Shown one piece after another: positions 14,050 to 19,755 of a DNA stretch of 19,755 bases (the first letter of the stretch is position 1; every line of letters begins with the position of its first letter). Location: contig VFHF01000121.1 of assembly GCA_009392095.1 (NCBI GenBank), positions 1-19,755 on the forward strand. The letters are read 5' to 3'. The stretch comes from SAR202 cluster bacterium (lineage in GTDB: Bacteria > Chloroflexota > Dehalococcoidia > Lucifugimonadales > UBA3495). The notes under the pieces were generated by a model, which had not been told where the DNA came from, searched no databases, and saw only the letters and a program-made list of their open reading frames with translations. The position numbers and the translations under genes are program-made.

Positions 14050-15066
14050 CTACCAGTCAGGAGAATGGTCCTCGGCGCCGTTGGTAGTTAACCGGCGTTG
14101 GTTACCGCCGTCGTCGTCCATGATGAATATCTCGCCGGGACCGTAAAGATGGGAAACGAAGACCATCCGGCCGCCGTTGGGGGACCAGACCGGTTCAAGG
14201 TCGTCGGCCTCGTTGGTGGTCAATCGTAACTGCCGGGAGCCGTCCTCTTCCATTATGTATATCTCACCGTTGCCGTCGCGGAAAGACACAAAAGCAATTG
14301 TATTACTGTCAGGAGACCAGGCGGCGCCCAGGTCATCTTCCTCGTGTTGAGTCAGACGGGTCAGTTGAACATCGTCCTGCCAGGTGCCGTCTTTCAGTCG
14401 GCTGGCCAGATACAGGTCTGAATTACCATCCGTTACGCGGACAAATACGATGTGCTTCCCATCGGGAGACCAGCGGGGGTCGAAGTCGTTCTCTTCTGTC
14501 AGATGGACCAGGTTCACGCCGTCGGGGTTGCGTAGCCACAACCCACGCTCCTCGGAAGGCCCGCGCCGCGAAAAGGCGAGCCAAACGCCATCAGGAGACC
14601 AATCGCCAAGCATGTCGTCTGGATCCTTGGCCGTGATACGTATGGCTTTGCCGCTATCCATGGGCAACAGATACACTTCGGCGTTGCCGTCTTGGTGGGA
14701 GATGAATGCCAAATCTTCGCCGTTAGGAGACCAAAGGGGCGCTTCATCGTCGCCGGGTATATTGGTCAAACGTTCAACGAGTTTCCCATTACGGTCAACT
14801 AGGTTTATCTCTAGATCGCCTGATTCGTCGGAGACGTAAGCAACCAGTTTGCCGTCTGGAGACCAAATGGGGTTTCGGTCCGAGCTCCGGTTGTCGGTTA
14901 AAGGAGTGGAGATGCCGGAGTCGGGGTCAATCACGAAAATCTCGGCGTCGCCGTCCACTTCAGAGACGAAAGTAATCATGGCTGTGTCCGACCCACAGCC
15001 AATGACCAACGCCATCAATGCCAACGACGCAAGGGCGAGGGTTTTTACCAGTAGGCTACGTCTCAT
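14050..15066 (-). CDS. TolB/WD40-like beta-propeller lipoprotein
   Basis: The 338-residue protein has a lipoprotein signal (MRRSLLVKTLALASLALMAL) ending in a lipobox Val-Ile-Gly-Cys, so it is exported and lipid-anchored. The remainder is a run of PD40/TolB-type repeats, each with W-S-P-D/N-G (six copies), a strand such as LVAYVSDESGD, an acidic-residue turn and R/L-T. The last repeat is cut to HSPDW, which is normal when the ring closes with the N-terminal strand. Repeats are about 40-45 residues long. Such propellers act as binding scaffolds, as in TolB and the DPP-IV N-terminal domain; no peptidase domain follows. The chosen ATG at 15066 starts the signal peptide directly; a GTG at 15078 in frame is possible. 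The partner or ligand is unknown. Confidence 0.85.
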   Translation of the reverse strand: MRRSLLVKTLALASLALMALVIGCGSDTAMITFVSEVDGDAEIFVIDPDSGISTPLTDNRSSDRNPIWSPDGKLVAYVSDESGDLEINLVDRNGKLVERLTNIPGDDEAPLWSPNGEDLAFISHQDGNAEVYLLPMDSGKAIRITAKDPDDMLGDWSPDGVWLAFSRRGPSEERGLWLRNPDGVNLVHLTEENDFDPRWSPDGKHIVFVRVTDGNSDLYLASRLKDGTWQDDVQLTRLTQHEEDDLGAAWSPDSNTIAFVSFRDGNGEIYIMEEDGSRQLRLTTNEADDLEPVWSPNGGRMVFVSHLYGPGEIFIMDDDGGNQRRLTTNGAEDHSPDW

Positions 15067-15107
15067 CCGCCCATCCACACAACGGGTAACTTTTCCGTTC
15101 CTGATTG

Positions 15108-15113
15108 ATTATA
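15108..15113 (-). promoter_or_regulatory. -10 element of the beta-propeller lipoprotein gene
   Basis: A perfect TATAAT on the minus strand lies 42 bp before the chosen start. No -35 hexamer close to the consensus is found at 16-18 bp. It shares the 210-bp divergent region with the amidohydrolase promoter. Confidence 0.45.
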
Positions 15114-15205
15114 GCCAACGCTCCCCAAGCACTGGCTTTGATGTGATAGCCGGATTGAGGGAAAACTGATTCAAACTCGGGACTCGATTAGATCGACCGC
15201 AACGC

Positions 15206-15234
15206 TTGACACCACCTCAACCCCCGACTAGCAT
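15206..15234 (+). promoter_or_regulatory. Promoter of the amidohydrolase gene
   Basis: TTGACA (15206-15211) and TAGCAT (15229-15234) are 17 bp apart, a good sigma70-type match. The start codon lies 54 bp after the -10. This element and the divergent -10 at 15108-15113 account for the region between the two genes. Confidence 0.7.
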
Positions 15235-15288
15235 CTGCCCAAGCTGCGGCTCACCCGCACTCCACTCAAAATCTCAACGAGGCAGGCC

Positions 15289-16545
15289 ATGAAAGCGTTA
15301 CTCGGAGCCAACCTAATTGACGGTACCGGCGGACCGGTTCTGCAAGACTCGGCCGTATTGATAGATGGCGAACGGATCAAAGAGGTAGGCCCAAGAGCAG
15401 CCGTCCAGCTTCCCCCAGGCACGGAAGAGATTGAACTCAGCGGCCTTACTCTGCTTCCCGGCCTGATCGACACCCACGACCATCTGGCCCACAAGAACTA
15501 CAGCTTGATCAGCAGGTGGGAGATTGAAGACCCGGCCTCCTTGCACCACCTGAAGACCGCCAAGGCGATAGAAGAATCTCTGGCAGCCGGCTACACCTGC
15601 ATCCGCGACGCCGGTGGCCTGGACGCCGGGTTCAAACTTGCCGTAGATCAGGGGCTGATCAACGGCCCCAGACTGCTGACCTCCGTGGCCATCGTCTCCC
15701 CAACCGGTGGTATCGGCGACCGGGTTGCCGCATCCGGCCATCGGAGCACTTTCAACAGCGACCCAATGCACCCTGACGGCGTTGCCAACGGGCCTAATGA
15801 CATTCGGGCCTTGGTCCGAGAATTGGTGCGCGTGGGAGCCGACGTGATCAAGTTCGCCACCACCGGAGGAGCCAGTTCCCGCTCTGGGCACGGACCTAAG
15901 GACATCGCCTTCGGCCCTGACGAAGTTAAGGCCTTGGTAGATGAGGCCCGGTCACAAGAGAAATACACAATGTGCCATGCAGTCGGCGGCCCTGGACTAC
16001 GCATGTGCATCGAGGCTGGAGTCGGCTCAGTAGAACACGCCTGTTACCTGGCCGAAGACCCTGACCTAGCCAAAATGATGGCCGACAAAAATGTCTTTTT
16101 CACGCCCACATTCGAAGTCTACGAGTTCCACTCCACGATTAGCGCACCCCATATCATCGAACGGACCAAGCAGTTGATGCAGATTCATCAAGAGAGCCTG
16201 CACATGGCTGTTAGTGCCGGAGTGAAAGTTTCCGCAGGGACCGACGCCGGCGGATTCGTCCACGGCGACAACGCCCGGGAGATCGAATTGATGGTCGAGC
16301 GTGGCCTCACCAACATGCAGGCCATCCAGACCGCCACCGGCTGGGCGGCTGAGTGTGTCGGCCAAGAGAAGAATTTTGGTACCGTGAAGCCGGGACTGTA
16401 CGCCGATTTCTTGGTGGTGGATGGAGACCCATTGAAGGACATCAACGCCATCCGGAACAAGGACGGCATCAAGATGGTCATGAAGGGCGGCATCGCCTAC
16501 ATCAACAACCTGCCCGTCGGAGAACCGCAGGCTGTTGGTGATTAA
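15289..16545 (+). CDS. Metal-dependent amidohydrolase (imidazolonepropionase/prolidase-like)
   Basis: The 418-residue enzyme belongs to the amidohydrolase superfamily. A small beta-sandwich domain from the N- and C-terminal ends flanks a TIM barrel. Metal ligands are visible: His63-x-His65 in LIDTHDHLAHK, Lys188 in ADVIKFATTGGA (probably carboxylated, bridging two metals), His230, His250 in SVEHACYL, and Asp319 in SAGTDAGG. The C-terminal GTVKPGLYADFLVVDGDPL is typical of this superfamily. The sequence is closest in style to the imidazolonepropionase-related or Xaa-Pro dipeptidase (Sgx9260-like) group, so it hydrolyses an amide or peptide bond; the substrate is not predictable. There is no signal peptide, so it is cytoplasmic. 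The ATG has GAGG at a good distance and its own promoter. trmD follows after 62 bp. Confidence 0.88.
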   Translation: MKALLGANLIDGTGGPVLQDSAVLIDGERIKEVGPRAAVQLPPGTEEIELSGLTLLPGLIDTHDHLAHKNYSLISRWEIEDPASLHHLKTAKAIEESLAAGYTCIRDAGGLDAGFKLAVDQGLINGPRLLTSVAIVSPTGGIGDRVAASGHRSTFNSDPMHPDGVANGPNDIRALVRELVRVGADVIKFATTGGASSRSGHGPKDIAFGPDEVKALVDEARSQEKYTMCHAVGGPGLRMCIEAGVGSVEHACYLAEDPDLAKMMADKNVFFTPTFEVYEFHSTISAPHIIERTKQLMQIHQESLHMAVSAGVKVSAGTDAGGFVHGDNAREIELMVERGLTNMQAIQTATGWAAECVGQEKNFGTVKPGLYADFLVVDGDPLKDINAIRNKDGIKMVMKGGIAYINNLPVGEPQAVGD

Positions 16546-16564
16546 TAGTTAACCGTTGGCGATC

Positions 16565-16617
16565 GAAAACGCATCGGCGTCAACAAGTTTTCTTGTATCA
16601 TTGACAGATGCGTTTTC
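16565..16617 (+). promoter_or_regulatory. Long hairpin enclosing the trmD start codon
   Basis: Perfect 11-base arms GAAAACGCATC (16565-16575) and GATGCGTTTTC (16607-16617) enclose a second stem, GTCAA (16579-16583) with TTGAC (16601-16605). Within that is a third stem, CAAG with CTTG, around a TTTT loop. The trmD ATG (16608-16610) is inside the outer stem. AAAA and TTTT at the stem foot also resemble a bidirectional terminator. It may end amidohydrolase transcripts or limit trmD translation; either is inference. Confidence 0.6.
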
Positions 16618-17369
16618 ATGTCCTGACCCTGTTCCCGGACGCCTTTCGCGGCCACCTGGAATACAGCATGCTGGCCCTGGCCTTGCAACGGGGCCTGGTG
16701 TCGGTCGATGTCACCGACATTCGCGACTACTCCCATGACCCGCACAACACGGCCGACGACTACCAGTTCGGCGGCGGCCACGGCATGATCATGAAACCCG
16801 AGCCGGTATTCGAAGCCACCAAGGCGGCGTTGTCGGGGTATTCTGAGGCGAACCGGGCTGAGATACCTATCATCTTGTTCACTCCCCAGGGCGAGATGCT
16901 GACCCAACAGGTGGTCAAAGAGTTGTCTCTGGCGCCGGCAGTGGCCATGATCTGCGCCCATTACGCGGGCATCGACAACCGGGTGCCAGATTTTCTGGCT
17001 ACCAGGGAGATCAGCCTGGGAGATTTTGTCCTGACCGGCGGGGAGCTACCGGCCATGGCACTGATCGACGCCATGTCCCGCCTGGTGCCGGGGGTGATCG
17101 GCTCGCCTGAGAACGTGGCCGAGGACTCCATCACTTCTGGCCTGCTCCAACACCCGCTGTACACCCGGCCAGCCGAATTCAGCGGCATGGCGGCTCCCGA
17201 GATCCTACTGTCGGGCCACCACGCCAACATCGAAAAATGGCGGAGGGAGCAGTCGCTCCAGCGCACCCTGGGACGCCGGCCAGACCTGTTGGCGACAGCC
17301 GACCTTAACCAAGCAGACTTGAAGTACCTAAAATCATTGGGCTATCAGCCCCCAGAAATAGCGGAGTAG
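16608..17369 (+). CDS. trmD: tRNA (guanine-37-N1)-methyltransferase
   Basis: The 253-residue SPOUT-class enzyme methylates G37 next to the anticodon of tRNAs reading CNN codons, using S-adenosylmethionine, and so prevents frameshifting. The N-terminus MRFHVLTLFPDAFRGHLEYS is diagnostic, followed by ADDYQFGGGHGMIMKPEP and the CAHYAGIDNRV segment. The trefoil-knot segment GDFVLTGGELPAMALIDAMS holds the catalytic aspartate and cofactor loop. The C-terminal helical domain (QSLQRTLGRRPDLL) is complete. Length is normal (about 240-260). No ribosome-binding site precedes the ATG, which lies in a hairpin. In many bacteria trmD sits with rpsP, rimM and rplS; here it does not, and is followed after 13 bp by a thioesterase gene. 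Confidence 0.96.
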   Translation: MRFHVLTLFPDAFRGHLEYSMLALALQRGLVSVDVTDIRDYSHDPHNTADDYQFGGGHGMIMKPEPVFEATKAALSGYSEANRAEIPIILFTPQGEMLTQQVVKELSLAPAVAMICAHYAGIDNRVPDFLATREISLGDFVLTGGELPAMALIDAMSRLVPGVIGSPENVAEDSITSGLLQHPLYTRPAEFSGMAAPEILLSGHHANIEKWRREQSLQRTLGRRPDLLATADLNQADLKYLKSLGYQPPEIAE

Positions 17370-17382
17370 AACTCCAACCACC

Positions 17383-17874
17383 ATGGCCAAATCCGATTTC
17401 AGATTCATGACCAAGATCAGAGTCCGCTGGATGGAATGCGACGGACAGGGCATCGTCTACAACGGCGCCTATCTGGATTACCTGGAGATCGGGCAGGCCG
17501 AGTACTACCGCAACCTGGGCTTCGCCATCTATATCATCCCTCAGAGCGGTTACTTCGACTTCGTCGTGGTCAAGAGCACCCAAGAGTTCAAAGCACCGGC
17601 CAAAGTGGATGAGATCATCGAGCTACACGTCCGGGTGTCCAATATCGGCAACACCAGCCTCACGCTTAACTTGGAGATCTACGCCGAGGGCAGCGACCGG
17701 CTGCTCACTTCCATAGAGACGGTCTATGTGGGCTACGATACGGCGACTGAATCCACCAGACCGGTTCCTGATGCTATACGAGAACTGGTAACCCATTTCG
17801 AAGAAACGGGAGAGGTGCTGCCGATAGAGCAGTTTCCCGAACTGGCCAAAGCGACATCTTTCAATCGGAAGTAG
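17383..17874 (+). CDS. YbgC/4HBT-type acyl-CoA thioesterase
   Basis: The 163-residue hot-dog-fold protein has the 4-hydroxybenzoyl-CoA thioesterase signature near the N-terminus, VRWMECDGQGIVYNGAYLDY. Asp20 sits at the position of the catalytic acid, followed by the long helix YLEIGQAEYYRNLG. The later strands (EFKAPAKVDEIIELHVRVS and GNTSLTLNLEIYAEG) complete the fold. Such enzymes hydrolyse acyl-CoA thioesters; the chain specificity is not readable. The usual H-x-N after the aspartate is replaced by V-Y-N, a common variant. It is 13 bp downstream of trmD on the same strand and probably cotranscribed. Confidence 0.88.
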   Translation: MAKSDFRFMTKIRVRWMECDGQGIVYNGAYLDYLEIGQAEYYRNLGFAIYIIPQSGYFDFVVVKSTQEFKAPAKVDEIIELHVRVSNIGNTSLTLNLEIYAEGSDRLLTSIETVYVGYDTATESTRPVPDAIRELVTHFEETGEVLPIEQFPELAKATSFNRK

Positions 17875-17898
17875 CCAAGAACAGCCACGCGTTTCCCG

Positions 17899-17927
17899 TT
17901 GACGAAATCCGTAATCCTGGCTAGACT
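17899..17927 (+). promoter_or_regulatory. Promoter of the PHP-domain gene
   Basis: TTGACG (17899-17904) and TAGACT (17922-17927) are 17 bp apart. Transcription would start near 17934, so the heptad repeat that follows would lie in the leader. Confidence 0.6.
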
Positions 17928-17947
17928 ACGAGGACTCCACGCGCGGC

Positions 17948-17982
17948 TGGCTGACTGCTGACCGCTGAGAGCTGACCGCTAA
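17948..17982. repeat. Five-unit heptad tandem repeat (NNGCTGA)
   Basis: Five consecutive 7-bp units, TGGCTGA, CTGCTGA, CCGCTGA, GAGCTGA and CCGCTAA, end two bases before the PHP gene start. Heptanucleotide repeats of this GCTGA type occur between genes in many bacterial genomes. The repeat contains no ribosome-binding site, so the PHP gene start is leaderless in that sense. Confidence 0.75.
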
Positions 17983-17984
17983 CG

Positions 17985-18683
17985 ATGGCCCGATTATTTG
18001 ACCTCCACATCCACACGACCAAAGGCAGCAGCGACAGCAGCCTAACGCCGGAAGACCTGATCCTGGAAGCAGACCGTTTAGGCCTGCGCGGCCTCTGCCT
18101 CACCGAGCATTCCGGCCCTTGGGACCGTCACGAATTCAAGAAGTTCGCCAGCCTACACAAAGTCGTATTGATCCGCGCCATGGAGGTGGAGACCGACTAC
18201 GGCCACATGCTGGCCTTCGGGCTGGACCGCTACCAGGCGGGGTATAACAAAGCCGCTGAACTGCGCAAGGCCGCTACGGCAGCCGGCGGGTTCGTGGTCA
18301 CCGCCCATCCCTTCCGTGGCGTTCTAAGCGGCAACGGCAACCGCGGCCGCGCCCTCATCTATCAGTCCATCCCCGACCCCCTACCCGAAACTCCTGAGGA
18401 TGCCCTGGATCACCCCGTGTTCAAACTGGCCGACGCAATCGAGGTGGCCAACGGCGGTACTGTCGACCGGGAGAACGAATTCGCCATGCAAGTCGCTGAG
18501 TTATTGAAGATGCCTGTCACTGGTGGCAGCGATGCTCATTCAACCCACGGCCTGGGCAAGTTTTTGACCGAGTTCACCGATGAGGTCAACACCGAAGCCG
18601 AGTTCCTTAAAGCCCTCCACTCCAAGGAATTCCACCCGGTAACCGGCCTGCGCACAGGAAACCTCAAGCCCTACGTGGGTTAG
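17985..18683 (+). CDS. PHP-domain metal-dependent phosphoesterase
   Basis: The 232-residue protein begins at once with the PHP metal motif DLHIHT (Asp6, His8, His10). It continues with CLTEHSG (Glu41, His42), the metal-binding AMEVETDYGHMLAF (Glu67, His74), FVVTAHPFRG, and finally GGSDAHSTHGLGKF with the last Asp-x-His. These are the nine or so ligands of a three-metal centre. PHP proteins of this size hydrolyse phosphoesters (histidinol phosphate, nucleotides, 3'-5' oligonucleotides); which of these is not clear, and no other histidine gene is nearby. The middle of the protein has a segment (LIYQSIPDPLPETPEDALDH) not typical of HisJ/K. The ATG follows the heptad repeat directly. No signal peptide, so cytoplasmic. 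Confidence 0.88.
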   Translation: MARLFDLHIHTTKGSSDSSLTPEDLILEADRLGLRGLCLTEHSGPWDRHEFKKFASLHKVVLIRAMEVETDYGHMLAFGLDRYQAGYNKAAELRKAATAAGGFVVTAHPFRGVLSGNGNRGRALIYQSIPDPLPETPEDALDHPVFKLADAIEVANGGTVDRENEFAMQVAELLKMPVTGGSDAHSTHGLGKFLTEFTDEVNTEAEFLKALHSKEFHPVTGLRTGNLKPYVG

Positions 18684-18702
18684 CCACCCCTGACTTTGGT
18701 TG

Positions 18703-18715
18703 GCGGGCATCCCGC
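18703..18715 (+). terminator. Small GC hairpin after the PHP gene
   Basis: GCGGG and CCCGC flank a CAT loop 20 bp after the stop codon. It is compact and GC-rich but not followed by a T run, so it may be a weak or factor-assisted terminator. The rest of 18684-18822 shows no gene or clear promoter. Confidence 0.3.
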
Positions 18716-18822
18716 AATGCTTCCGCCTTATCCATACTGGTCTCCAACCGCCTTTCTTCCAGCATCTGGGTGTTCCTATCCCGGTTTAGAATCTATCCAA
18801 TCCTCTTTAGGACGGGTAAGGC

Positions 18823-19014
18823 GTGACCCAATCAGGACAGACCGGTTGGAATTTCGCCGGCCGCCAAAGAGAATTGGCGGACTTGAAAGCCGCCTTGTAT
18901 TCCGCCGTGGCCGGCCAAGGACAACTAGTGATGCTGGCCGGTGAACAGGCGGGGCACCCCGACAAGACGGCCGAATACAACGCCAAGGCCAATGCATCAC
19001 GTAGCCGCAGATGA
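18823..19014 (+). pseudogene. 5' remnant of an AAA/STAND-type ATPase gene
   Basis: A GTG-started frame of 63 codons reads NFAGRQRELADLKAAL, then GQGQLVMLAGE. This is the normal beginning of large 'predicted ATPase' regulators (AAA_16-type domain fused to cyclase or LuxR output), which continue G-E-P-G-I-G-K-T. Here the Walker A loop is broken into GEQAGHPDKTAEYN and the frame ends shortly after with an unrelated tail. The family proteins exceed 600 residues, so this is a truncated, inactive relic. The match of the first ~40 residues is convincing. A GGACGGG-like ribosome-binding site is still present, so a short peptide could be made, but no function is expected. Confidence 0.65.
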
Positions 19015-19015
19015 G

Positions 19016-19049
19016 GGCTTCGCGTCAGACTCCTAATCATCGAACCCTG
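19016..19049 (+). other. tRNA-Arg(CCU)-like half sequence, probably a relic
   Basis: GCGTCAGACTCCTAATC looks like the anticodon arm of a tRNA-Arg, with a loop CTCCTAA (19030-19036). The 3' half of the anticodon stem does not pair and the following CGAACCC is only a vague T-loop. No acceptor stem was found. It is not a working tRNA; it may be a remnant left by recombination, or chance. Confidence 0.25.
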
Positions 19050-19144
19050 ATATACCAGAAATCACCGTCCACAGTTCCAGGCTGAGTAAGGATGCATTCT
19101 CTATTTCGGAAGGAAGGATAGCGACCTGTATCACCTGTACCCGT

Positions 19145-19160
19145 ATTGCATCAATGCAAT
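19145..19160. promoter_or_regulatory. 16-bp palindrome, operator-like
   Basis: ATTGCAT and ATGCAAT are perfect 7-base inverted arms with a CA spacer. The shape fits a binding site for a dimeric regulator, but no adjacent gene start is evident, so the function is open. Confidence 0.3.
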
Positions 19161-19403
19161 TAACCTGATCTACCTAGATGACTTAATGAATCAGGCCGAT
19201 CACCCGGCTTTGGCATATTCTCCCACTCACGAAATAATCAGAATAACTGAGTAGGGTAAAGACACCGAACTTATCGCAGCTAGCTGGGAAGAACGGTCTC
19301 CCCCTTACTCTACCCGATCAATTACACAATGCGAAAATATTTCGATTACGTTCAACTCCACGGGTATATTCCTCGAAATTAAGGGCCACTGTCATCGCTC
19401 ACG

Positions 19404-19664
19404 TCACCCAGTAATACCTAGCAGAGCCACTTGGCGTATGCCTTGTTCGCTATAGCCCCAGTTAATGATTCCCCATTTCCGAGACAACCGCCGTGACAGT
19501 CGTAAACGTTCTTGTATGAACTCCACTTCGTGATCTGACAACTCGCCCGCCCAACCGGGTATAAGCAGCCGCTCATCTCCGGTCCTATGCGGTATCAGAT
19601 ATAGCTGCATGGCCATCCCTTCCTCATGACCGAATATATCAGCAGGAAGTTTTATGGTCGCCAA
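19404..19664 (-). CDS. Hypothetical small protein
   Basis: The 86-residue frame starts at TTG and reads MATIKLPADIFGHEEGMAMQ onwards. It has a charged helical middle (FIQERLRLSRRLSRKW) and ends GIRQVALLGITG. I recognise no family. The TTG has no ribosome-binding site; an ATG at 19616 follows GAGGAAGGG closely and a second ATG at 19610 lies at a better distance from it, so the real protein may start there and have about 68-70 residues. The frame stays open upstream through a GACAAGG-repeat stretch to a TGA near 19723. It stands alone in an otherwise gene-poor stretch and could be a foreign or relic gene. Confidence 0.4.
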   Translation of the reverse strand: MATIKLPADIFGHEEGMAMQLYLIPHRTGDERLLIPGWAGELSDHEVEFIQERLRLSRRLSRKWGIINWGYSEQGIRQVALLGITG

Positions 19665-19690
19665 CCTATAGTCAGTTCCAATCTTGTCTC

Positions 19691-19750
19691 CCTTGTCTCT
19701 GTCGTCTCCATCAGTTTTCCGTCAGGCTCGGAGAGACATCAGAGACAAGG
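19691..19750. repeat. Inverted repeat at the window edge
   Basis: Perfect 11-base arms CCTTGTCTCTG (19691-19701) and CAGAGACAAGG (19740-19750) are separated by 38 bp. GTCTCC and GGAGAGAC extend the pairing with a bulge. A second TTGTCTC lies next to the first arm at about 10-bp spacing. It could be the end of a small mobile element or a transcription stop; the window ends five bases later. Confidence 0.45.
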
Positions 19751-19755
19751 TTTTC

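Larger units (their letters stand above)
19015..19403. other. Gene-poor, A+T-richer interval
   Basis: About 390 bp without a credible coding frame. The base composition drops clearly below the neighbouring genes (19141-19200 has 24 G or C in 60). It contains the tRNA-like piece and one strong palindrome. No RNA gene or mobile element is recognisable. Confidence 0.6.

Noticed and set aside
15313..15891. A 192-codon minus-strand frame opposite the amidohydrolase
   Set aside because: Antisense shadow; the plus-strand gene has all metal ligands, a promoter and a ribosome-binding site.
16565..16617. Known riboswitch in front of trmD
   Set aside because: The structure is a simple long stem with no recognisable conserved ligand-binding core.
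17948..17982. CRISPR array or direct-repeat array
   Set aside because: Units are 7 bp without spacers; this is a simple tandem heptad repeat.
19016..19049. Functional tRNA-Arg gene
   Set aside because: Only the 5' side of an anticodon arm and loop is seen; the stem does not close and acceptor and D arms are missing.

Overview
The window reads as a chromosomal segment of a free-living, non-fermentative bacterium. A Chloroflexota lineage such as SAR202/Dehalococcoidia is my best guess. This rests on the 11-subunit complex I operon without nuoE, nuoF or nuoG, the dense intergenic style and the types of neighbouring genes. It is inference; no rRNA or taxonomic marker was matched.

Positions 1-12139, all on the minus strand, are dominated by a respiratory complex I operon. 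In transcription order it is nuoA, nuoB, nuoC, two HicB-like small genes, nuoD, nuoH, nuoI, a small double-CTCxxC protein, nuoJ, nuoK, nuoL, nuoM, nuoN. A clear sigma70-type promoter (TTGACA, 18 bp, TATATT) lies just upstream of nuoA. The set contains the quinone module (A, B, C, D, H, I) and the proton-pumping module (J-N), but no NADH-oxidising module, so the electron donor is not encoded here. Junctions are tight: ATGA, TGATG and TAG|ATG overlaps. The three widest gaps in the distal half each carry a micro-ORF ending exactly at the next start codon. Downstream lie a LOG-like nucleotide-binding protein with its own probable promoter and the first codons of another gene leaving the window.

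Positions 12169-15113, also minus strand, hold three separate genes. The first is a fusion of a divergent CinA/PncC-like domain with a NadD-type nucleotidyltransferase, probably NAD-related. The second is a flavin-reductase-like split-barrel protein with its own promoter. The third is a secreted TolB/WD40-like beta-propeller lipoprotein. A REP-like palindrome separates the first two.

Positions 15206-18683, plus strand, hold an amidohydrolase, trmD, a YbgC-like acyl-CoA thioesterase and a PHP-domain phosphoesterase. The trmD start codon is buried in a long hairpin. The PHP gene has a promoter followed by a five-unit heptad repeat in its presumed leader.

Positions 18684-19755 look like a scar region. 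They contain the first ~40 codons of an AAA/STAND-type ATPase whose P-loop is destroyed, a tRNA-Arg-like half sequence, an A+T-richer stretch with a 16-bp palindrome, one orphan small ORF on the minus strand and an inverted repeat at the window edge. The most unusual features are the HicB-like pair and the Cys/His protein embedded in the complex I operon, the micro-ORF chain, and the trmD start-codon hairpin.
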